Shown here: positions 5,900 to 11,087 of the stretch, piece by piece
How positions within the stretch are numbered: the first letter of the stretch is position 1
How the letters are laid out: the number at the start of each line of letters is the position of its first letter
Assembly (NCBI GenBank): GCA_018667205.1
Contig: JABIVN010000337.1
Location: forward strand, 1-11,087
Source of the DNA: Gammaproteobacteria bacterium
GTDB lineage: Bacteria > Pseudomonadota > Gammaproteobacteria > Pseudomonadales > Azotimanducaceae
DNA: 11,087 nt
Direction: 5' to 3'
Program-made: the position numbers and the translations under genes
Notes under the pieces: model-generated
What the model was told of the DNA's origin: nothing
What the model saw: only the letters and a program-made list of their open reading frames with translations
Databases searched by the model: none

Positions 5900-7330
5900 C
5901 TATTCCGGGTCGACTAACTCGCTTCGTCGCTCTTCAAGGTAATCTCTCAATTCGGCTAAAACCGTTTTCCCTGAACCCTCCAGGCCTTGCTCCAATTGGT
6001 TTAGCCTAAGCTGAATCTCATCAATAGCTTGTCCACCTGACCATTTTTCGGCACAAAATGCTCGCCACTGAATGACTTCGACGTCACTTAGCAACTCTGG
6101 ATGATTCCTTCCCCTAAACCTGAACAACATTTCATCCAGCCGGTCATCCTGAAACCGACCCTCAAAACTTCCGAGTTGCTCCGGGGGAACGGTGAGTAAT
6201 TCAGACATGGTATTCCGATCCGCATCCGAGAAGAAGCCGCCCTGATAGAGCTGAAAGTCGGGATCTTCCGAATCCGTAAAATGGGTCCCGCCGTAGACTT
6301 CCTGAATCTTTTCAACCAGCCCTGCAACGCCCATTAACTGGATTGCCCGCGCTTCGCTCTGGGTTCGATCGATCCCAAGTCGCCCGGCACATTCATCATC
6401 CAAGGTTGCAAGAGGTGCAATAAAAGGGCAACGATTGATATGGATTGTTTTCAAGGCAATCCGCTGCTCCTTTTCTTCGAGCTGATCATTGGCCGTGAAG
6501 ACAAGTCGCGCCAACTCAGATGCAGAGGCGGATATCAGTGACTCTGGTGCCTGCGACAGATCGAAGCAAATAACCGCATTGTTGTTGGTTGGGTGCTGGC
6601 AGATCGGCATCACCAAAGCAGTACAACCCTTTGACGCAGGGTACATGGCAGAAACATGCACAATTGGATTCTTACCCAGTGGATACAACTGCTGCAATAC
6701 GGCCTTTTTGTCCCTGAGTCGGAACATGAAATCATAAAGTTTGGGTTGTGCTGCCCGAAGGCGCTTAGTGAGCTCAATCGTTGCCCTGACATCAGCCAAG
6801 GCATCATGAGCATCAATATGCGCCATCCCGTTGGCATGGGCCATGTCTTCAAGCTTAAAACTAGGCGACCCGTTATCCTTCTTTGGCCAGTTAAAACCCG
6901 CTGGCCGCAGCGCATAGGCCGCGCGAAAGAGGTCAATCACATCCCAACGTGAATTACCGTTTCGCCATTCACGGGCATAGGGATCGCGAAAGTTTCGATA
7001 CAACATCTGTCGCGTGAACTCGTCATCAAACCTGAGGCTATTGAAACCAACGACGCAGCTCTGGGACTGGTTAAATTGTTCAAGCACCTTTTCTGCAAAT
7101 GCACGCTCGGACATGCCTTTCCCCTGGATTTCGACCAGACTGATACCCGTGACCAGCAACGCTTCCGGTTGCGGCAGAACATCGGTCCCAGGCCTGCCCA
7201 GGAAGTTCTGCGGCGGTTTGATTTCATGTAGATCCAGATCCGTCCTGACCCCTGCAAACTGCAAGGGCCGGTCCAAAATCGAATCAATTCCAGTGGTTTC
7301 CAGGTCGTACCAATAAAGCGTTTCGGTCAT
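5900..7330 (-). CDS. sbcB: Exodeoxyribonuclease I
   Basis: Exonuclease I degrades single-stranded DNA 3' to 5' and acts in mismatch repair, in RecF-pathway recombination control and in end trimming, with SSB as partner. The 476 residues equal the E. coli length of 475 within one. The DnaQ-like DEDDh active site is complete: D9 and E11 in YDLETTG, D102 in FNSLRFDDEF, and H175 and D180 in HDALADVRA. All five lie six positions before the E. coli D15, E17, D108, H181 and D186. The linking SH3-like and C-terminal helical parts continue without interruption, for example RFRGRNHPE near 408. The start ATG has only a weak AGAG upstream. The gene is convergent with lysR and divergent from the transporter gene, so it is probably transcribed alone. 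Its presence is a good marker for Gammaproteobacteria. Confidence 0.97.
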   Translation of the reverse strand: MTETLYWYDLETTGIDSILDRPLQFAGVRTDLDLHEIKPPQNFLGRPGTDVLPQPEALLVTGISLVEIQGKGMSERAFAEKVLEQFNQSQSCVVGFNSLRFDDEFTRQMLYRNFRDPYAREWRNGNSRWDVIDLFRAAYALRPAGFNWPKKDNGSPSFKLEDMAHANGMAHIDAHDALADVRATIELTKRLRAAQPKLYDFMFRLRDKKAVLQQLYPLGKNPIVHVSAMYPASKGCTALVMPICQHPTNNNAVICFDLSQAPESLISASASELARLVFTANDQLEEKEQRIALKTIHINRCPFIAPLATLDDECAGRLGIDRTQSEARAIQLMGVAGLVEKIQEVYGGTHFTDSEDPDFQLYQGGFFSDADRNTMSELLTVPPEQLGSFEGRFQDDRLDEMLFRFRGRNHPELLSDVEVIQWRAFCAEKWSGGQAIDEIQLRLNQLEQGLEGSGKTVLAELRDYLEERRSELVDPE

Positions 7331-7377
7331 ATTTTACTCTGGGATCAGTTCTACTAAAGGACATTTCACCTAGTGTG

Positions 7378-7383
7378 TATAAT
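7378..7383 (+). promoter_or_regulatory. Perfect TATAAT -10 box for the anion symporter gene
   Basis: TATAAT lies 27 bases before the start codon, in the 79-base gap between the divergent sbcB and transporter genes. The -35 position holds no good match (TAAAGG at 7355-7360 with a 17-base spacer), so activity may depend on an activator or be modest. Transcription would start near 7390. AAAGG at 7399-7403, six bases before the ATG, is a good ribosome binding site. Confidence 0.5.
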
Positions 7384-7409
7384 CCCAGCTTTTTGGTCAA
7401 AGGCATTCC

Positions 7410-8786
7410 ATGACCTTATCTAAAAATTTCATCGGCCTAACGCTCGGACCACTCCTTGCCGTGATGGCATTTTTGACCCTTCAGCACTTGGGATGGCCCG
7501 CTTCTGCCTGCTGGACTGCCGCTGTCACCGTTATCTGCGCAGTGTGGTGGATCTTCGAGCCCATACCCATACCGGTAACGTCCCTTATACCGCTCGCTAC
7601 CCTGCCAATCATTGGTGTATTAACACCCGCGCAGGTTGGCGAAGCCTATGGCTCACCATTGGTACTGCTCCTGATGGGTGGTTTTATTCTATCCACGGCG
7701 ATGGAGAAAAGTGGCGCGCACCGACGGATCGCGCTTGGCATGGTTAACCTGTTCGGCGGCACCAGCAGCCGCAGGCTCGTATTTGGCTTTATGGCTGCAG
7801 CCGCAGTCCTAAGCATGTGGATATCGAACACCGCAACGACCCTGATGTTATTACCCGTCGCACTCGCTGTGATCGAAAGGTCTGACGATGACAATCTAGC
7901 CATTCCCCTGCTACTTGGTATCGCCTACGCAGCCAGTGTTGGCGGAATAGGGACACCCATAGGCACGCCACCCAATCTGGTCTTTCGAGAAATCTATTGG
8001 GAGAACACCGGAATAGAAATCGGCTTTTTGACCTGGATGAGCTGGGGAGTTCCCGTCGTGCTGATTTTTGTGCCGATTATCGCGCTATGGTTAACCAGGC
8101 GGCTAAACCACCAGGGGCAAATTGATATGCCAAAGGTTGGTGCCTGGCAAACAGAGGAACGACGGGTATTCATCGTTTTCGCCCTCACTGCGCTTGCATG
8201 GGTAACCAGAAGTCAGCCTTTCGGTGGCTGGAAAACCTGGCTCGATGTCCCTGGCGCCAACGACGCGAGCGTTGCCTTACTGGCTGTCATTGCAATGTTC
8301 CTGATCCCTAATGGCAAAGGTAGCCGACTATTGGACTGGGAGACAGCAAGTCGCATTCCATGGGGAATGTTAATTCTGTTTGGCGGCGGGATCGCGATTG
8401 CAAAAGCGTTTGTTATTTCAGGTATGAGTGCGGCACTTGGCGAAGCACTGGCAGGAATCGCCGGTTGGCCGATACTTGCCATGATGGCAGTCATTTGCCT
8501 CTGTATTACGTTTTTGACAGAGATGACAAGCAACACGGCGACAACGACACTGATGATGCCAATCCTTGCAGCCGCCGCGATTGCCGCCGGTGTACCGCCC
8601 GAATCCCTAATGGTGCCTGCCGCGATGAGTGCAAGTTGCGCATTTATGTTGCCCGTCGCCACGGCGCCTAATACCATCGTCTTTTCTACTGGCAGGTTTA
8701 CCACCAGCCGGATGGCTCGTGAAGGAGCCGCCCTCAATTTTGTAGGCGTCATCGTAATCAGCGTGATGTGTTACCTGCTAATTTAA
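7410..8786 (+). CDS. DASS/SLC13 family anion (dicarboxylate-type) symporter
   Basis: This is an inner-membrane secondary transporter of the divalent anion:sodium symporter family, which takes up dicarboxylates, citrate, sulfate or related anions with sodium. The 458 residues are almost wholly hydrophobic, with roughly eleven membrane segments. The two inverted halves each carry the substrate and sodium motif SNT (WISNTATTLMLLP at about 138-149 and EMTSNTATTTLMMP at about 371-384). Each half is followed by its partner loop, GTPIGTPPNLVF (181-192) in the first and LPVATAPNTIVF (414-425) in the second. The EPIPIPVTSLIP segment near residue 50 is also characteristic. The exact substrate cannot be read from sequence. 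The start has a good ribosome binding site. The last 29 bases overlap the 3' end of the convergent metalloprotease gene. Confidence 0.94.
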   Translation: MTLSKNFIGLTLGPLLAVMAFLTLQHLGWPASACWTAAVTVICAVWWIFEPIPIPVTSLIPLATLPIIGVLTPAQVGEAYGSPLVLLLMGGFILSTAMEKSGAHRRIALGMVNLFGGTSSRRLVFGFMAAAAVLSMWISNTATTLMLLPVALAVIERSDDDNLAIPLLLGIAYAASVGGIGTPIGTPPNLVFREIYWENTGIEIGFLTWMSWGVPVVLIFVPIIALWLTRRLNHQGQIDMPKVGAWQTEERRVFIVFALTALAWVTRSQPFGGWKTWLDVPGANDASVALLAVIAMFLIPNGKGSRLLDWETASRIPWGMLILFGGGIAIAKAFVISGMSAALGEALAGIAGWPILAMMAVICLCITFLTEMTSNTATTTLMMPILAAAAIAAGVPPESLMVPAAMSASCAFMLPVATAPNTIVFSTGRFTTSRMAREGAALNFVGVIVISVMCYLLI

Positions 8787-9849
8787 AGCCATTAAGCTCT
8801 GCATTAAGCTTCGCATTCAGCTCTGCTTTAAGCTCTGCATCACGCTCTGGTTGCGACAAACTGGCGAGTCTTGCAAGCTCGCGCTTAAATTGTTCGAAGC
8901 CTAACTTGTCCAGCCTGGCTGTTAGCAGCGGGACCCATTCGTTATAGTCCGCCACCGTTTCCAGTTTTGCATTACTCATGGGCCCCTGCATCCAGTCGTA
9001 AAACTCTTTACCCACTGCCCAAGTTTCACGTAACCGTGAATAAGCATCACGCATTTCCTGGAAGATGGACTGCTTCTGCACTTTCATCTCAGCCATAGGT
9101 ATTCCAGAGTCATACAACAACGCTAACCGGTGACGTGCCAGCATGATCAGTTCAATGACCGATGCCCTTCGAGCCAGGCTTAACCTGTATCGATCAAACC
9201 GATCCGATTCGTCTCGAGTCTGCAGCCATTGTTCCAGCGCATACAACTCAATCGTTGTCGCCAGACTTTCATTGAATCGAGTGTCACCCCTAACATAAAC
9301 AACCCGGTGCGCGAGTTCATGAAACAACAGTGCTGCCAGTTGCTCATCCGAACGAAACAGAAAGGTATCGAGCAATGGGTCGTTAAACCAACCAAGTGTT
9401 GAATAAGCAGCCACCCCAGCCACATAAACTTCATACCCCTTGCTCTCCAGGCGATTCGCGTAACTGTCCGCATCTTTTCGCTTAAAATAACCGCGATACG
9501 TCACGCATCCTGCTACCGGAAAACACGATGTTTTTAGCGCCGACTCATAGGGTTTCGCGGCAAATACATTCCACACAACATAAGGCTCACCGGTCGCCAC
9601 ATAACTCAAATAAGCGCCACTGACCGGCAGGCCAATCTGAGACGCAAAACCCAGGACGTCGCCGGCCATTTCGATCCGGTCACGGAGCGCCGGGTCAATC
9701 TTCGATTGCAGTAATTCATTGGTAGGCGTTCGGCTCCACAACAATGCGGCCTGTCCCCTGGCCGCCTGATGATAGAACTGAAGCGTTTCGCATCCGCTCA
9801 CAAAGGCCAACAAACAAAACGTGATCGAGACTTTAACTATTCCTGGCAA
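8758..9849 (-). CDS. Putative lipoprotein zinc aminopeptidase (DUF2265 / 'Aminopep' type)
   Basis: With the TTG start at 9849 the product has 363 residues. It begins with a short signal peptide carrying a lipobox (LLAFVSGC, lipidated Cys 20), so it should be a membrane-anchored lipoprotein facing the periplasm. A zinc-protease motif HELAH (H177, E178, H181) is followed 13 residues later by E194 in FNESLATTIE, as in gluzincin-like enzymes. YEVYVAGVAAYSTLGWFNDPLLDTF before it is typical of this poorly characterised family, usually labelled aminopeptidase. The frame is open to an ATG at 9969, but that start would overlap the divergent gene and place 40 odd residues before the signal. GGAG (9859-9856) six bases before TTG supports the shorter form. 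The C terminus is a charged AELN/AKLN repeat helix from a 12-base DNA repeat. Substrate and true peptidase activity are unknown. Confidence 0.88.
   Translation of the reverse strand: MPGIVKVSITFCLLAFVSGCETLQFYHQAARGQAALLWSRTPTNELLQSKIDPALRDRIEMAGDVLGFASQIGLPVSGAYLSYVATGEPYVVWNVFAAKPYESALKTSCFPVAGCVTYRGYFKRKDADSYANRLESKGYEVYVAGVAAYSTLGWFNDPLLDTFLFRSDEQLAALLFHELAHRVVYVRGDTRFNESLATTIELYALEQWLQTRDESDRFDRYRLSLARRASVIELIMLARHRLALLYDSGIPMAEMKVQKQSIFQEMRDAYSRLRETWAVGKEFYDWMQGPMSNAKLETVADYNEWVPLLTARLDKLGFEQFKRELARLASLSQPERDAELKAELNAKLNAELNGFKLAGNTSR
8791..8850. repeat. 12-base tandem repeat, five copies, at the 3' end of the metalloprotease gene
   Basis: On the plus strand the units are ATTAAGCTCTGC, ATTAAGCTTCGC, ATTCAGCTCTGC, TTTAAGCTCTGC and ATCACGCTCTGG (8791-8850). 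A further degenerate unit may be present at 8779-8790. On the gene strand they encode PERD, AELK, AELN, AKLN, AELN and then GFKL. The period is four codons, so copy-number change keeps the frame. It starts five bases after the stop codon of the convergent transporter gene. Confidence 0.85.
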
Positions 9850-9868
9850 TGCCCGCTCCGAGGACAAC

Positions 9869-9877
9869 TGATATAGA
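9869..9877 (+). promoter_or_regulatory. Possible extended -10 promoter for the gspA-like gene
   Basis: TGATATAGA has the TGn extension and four of six -10 matches (TATA). No -35 box is visible at the usual distance. It would give a leader of about 70 bases before the ATG at 9955. The match is weak and could be chance. Confidence 0.25.
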
Positions 9878-9954
9878 AAGGTTACAGGAAAAACGGTACA
9901 AAGAGAGATCAGCACGCAGTAGCGACCAGAGAGGCCGCCTGATAAGGTAAGGGT

Positions 9955-11087
9955 ATGTATACGGAACACTTTGGTCTTACGGAAGCGCCCTTTTCAATCG
10001 CGCCTAATCCTCAATATCTGTTTATGAGCAGGCGCCATAAAGACGCACTCGCCCACCTGCTCTATGGTATTCAGTCGGGCGGTGGTTTCGTCCTGCTGAC
10101 GGGCGAAGTAGGTACTGGAAAAACGACCTTGTGCCGCTGTTTGCTTGAACAGATCCCCGAGGATGTCGAAACAGCATTCGTACTGAACCCCCTCGCAGGC
10201 AGAGGACGCGCCCTTCTGGCCACAATTTGCGACGAATTTGGCATCAGCTACGCTAATAAAGCGTCACTAAAAAAATTGGTCGATCTGTTGAACGCCTACC
10301 TCATGGAGACTCACAGCAACCACCGGAAAGCTGTGCTAATCATCGATGAAGCCCAGAACCTTTCCTTTGAGCTTCTTGAACAACTGAGACTGTTAACCAA
10401 CCTTGAGACGAACGAGCGAAAATTACTGCAGATCATTCTGCTGGGACAGCCAGAACTGCTGGAAATGCTGGAAGACAGACGACTGCGGCAACTGAGCCAA
10501 AGAATCGTCGCGAGGTTTCACCTGGAAGCACTCAATTCAAGCGAAACCGAAGCCTATATTGTTCATCGCCTGGCGATTGCTCATGGCGAACCGGAGCTTT
10601 TCAAACGATCTGCAATAAAAAAGATCTACCGAATCAGCGCTGGTATCCCTCGCATTATTAATCTTATCTGTGATCGCGCGCTGCTGGGTACCTATGCTGA
10701 ACATAAGCGACAGGTAACACCAAGAATCATCCGCCGTGCTGCCGACGAGGTCCTTGGGCCCCGTGGTTATCATCCGAAGCCGATCTGGATCGCCGCGGTT
10801 GTTACTGCATTATTGCTGATAGCCGCGGGCGCCTGGACGCAGCGCCCTGCGGGGGTCGCTAGTCCTGGCATTACTGAGATCGAGACCAGTGAACCGGCAC
10901 TGGCAACAGCCACCCCCTCTGCGGCAATATCCACGACACAGACACCCCCGGCACCCCTGCTGGAAACAGCCAGGCTAAACATCCGGGGGCATGCTTCTCC
11001 CTCAGAAGCATATCCAGATCTGTTCGCGCTGTGGGGAACCAGCTTTGAAGACAAATCGGCAAACCCTTGCGATCTTGCCGCAGTAAT
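9955..11087 (+). CDS. gspA: GspA/ExeA-type AAA+ ATPase of type II secretion, 3' end outside window
   Basis: GspA (ExeA) is an inner-membrane ATPase that, with GspB, helps pass or assemble the type II secretin through peptidoglycan. The frame runs 377 codons from ATG 9955 to the right edge without a stop. The order is: FGLTEAPFSIAPNPQYLF (residues 6-23), Walker A GEVGTGKTT (50-58), Walker B VLIIDEAQNL (127-136), sensor-1 region IILLGQPEL (160-168), QRIVARFHLEAL (182-193) and SAGIPRIINLICDRALL (228-244). Then come one membrane segment at about 277-295, a Thr/Ala/Pro-rich linker to about 338, and the start of a periplasmic domain with LFALWGT and a Cys at 372. That domain is typical of GspA and usually precedes a peptidoglycan-binding domain, which should lie beyond the edge. 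AAGG seven bases before the ATG supports the start. Similar ATPases occur in other envelope systems, so the T2SS role is inferred. A gspB gene may follow. Confidence 0.9.
   Translation, partial: MYTEHFGLTEAPFSIAPNPQYLFMSRRHKDALAHLLYGIQSGGGFVLLTGEVGTGKTTLCRCLLEQIPEDVETAFVLNPLAGRGRALLATICDEFGISYANKASLKKLVDLLNAYLMETHSNHRKAVLIIDEAQNLSFELLEQLRLLTNLETNERKLLQIILLGQPELLEMLEDRRLRQLSQRIVARFHLEALNSSETEAYIVHRLAIAHGEPELFKRSAIKKIYRISAGIPRIINLICDRALLGTYAEHKRQVTPRIIRRAADEVLGPRGYHPKPIWIAAVVTALLLIAAGAWTQRPAGVASPGITEIETSEPALATATPSAAISTTQTPPAPLLETARLNIRGHASPSEAYPDLFALWGTSFEDKSANPCDLAAV

Noticed and set aside
6610..7316. Several open frames of 82-116 codons on both strands inside sbcB
   Set aside because: The sbcB frame is complete with all active-site residues. 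The others have no recognisable motifs.
8213..8752. 179-codon open frame antisense to the symporter gene
   Set aside because: It mirrors the alanine-, isoleucine- and glycine-rich codons of a clear membrane transporter. It has no recognisable domain and is best explained as a shadow.
10537..11062. Minus-strand open frames of 63-94 codons within the gspA-like gene
   Set aside because: They oppose a frame with Walker A, Walker B and sensor motifs that is open to the window edge, and show no family features themselves.
1..11087. A new multi-gene defence, mobile or biosynthetic system
   Set aside because: Every clear gene belongs to a known housekeeping, transport, regulatory or secretion family. 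There are no integrases, transposases, toxin-antitoxin pairs, spaced repeats or clustered unknown genes.

Overview
The window reads as an ordinary stretch of chromosome from a free-living gammaproteobacterium. Exonuclease I (SbcB) is largely confined to Gammaproteobacteria. A GspA/ExeA-type ATPase of type II secretion, an ApeB-type M18 aminopeptidase and an HExxH lipoprotein of the DUF2265 'aminopeptidase' type fit the same group. I cannot name the genus. Genes lie on both strands with short gaps. I see no tRNA, rRNA, insertion sequence, integrase or CRISPR array.

Layout from left to right. (1) The 3' end of msrA (+), cut by the window edge. (2) About 360 bases without a convincing gene, holding a 15-base tandem repeat, two hairpins and, next to purC, a good intrinsic terminator for purC. 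(3) A leftward pair, a PLP-dependent Cys/Met-metabolism enzyme followed 71 bases later by purC, probably one transcript starting near 2926. (4) A rightward apeB gene with its own extended -10 promoter, divergent from that pair. (5) About 510 bases without a convincing gene, ending in an inverted repeat and promoter in front of a rightward LysR-type regulator. (6) sbcB (-) and a DASS/SLC13-type anion symporter (+), divergently transcribed from a short shared region with a perfect TATAAT box. (7) A leftward lipoprotein metalloprotease gene whose 3' end overlaps the symporter gene by 29 bases and carries an in-frame 12-base tandem repeat. (8) A divergent gspA/exeA-like gene (+) that runs off the right edge.

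The genes cover unrelated housekeeping tasks: oxidative-damage repair of proteins (MsrA), purine synthesis (PurC), sulfur amino acid chemistry, peptide turnover (ApeB), DNA repair (SbcB), carboxylate or anion uptake, envelope proteolysis and assembly of the secretion machinery. Apart from the probable PLP enzyme-purC transcript I see no common pathway and no sign of a new multi-gene system. The points worth a second look are small. They are the 11-base T tract and inverted repeat in the leader of the PLP enzyme gene, the repeat-bearing convergent overlap, two non-ATG start choices, the unresolved substrate of the PLP enzyme, the LysR operator candidate, and a possibly decayed reading frame upstream of lysR.
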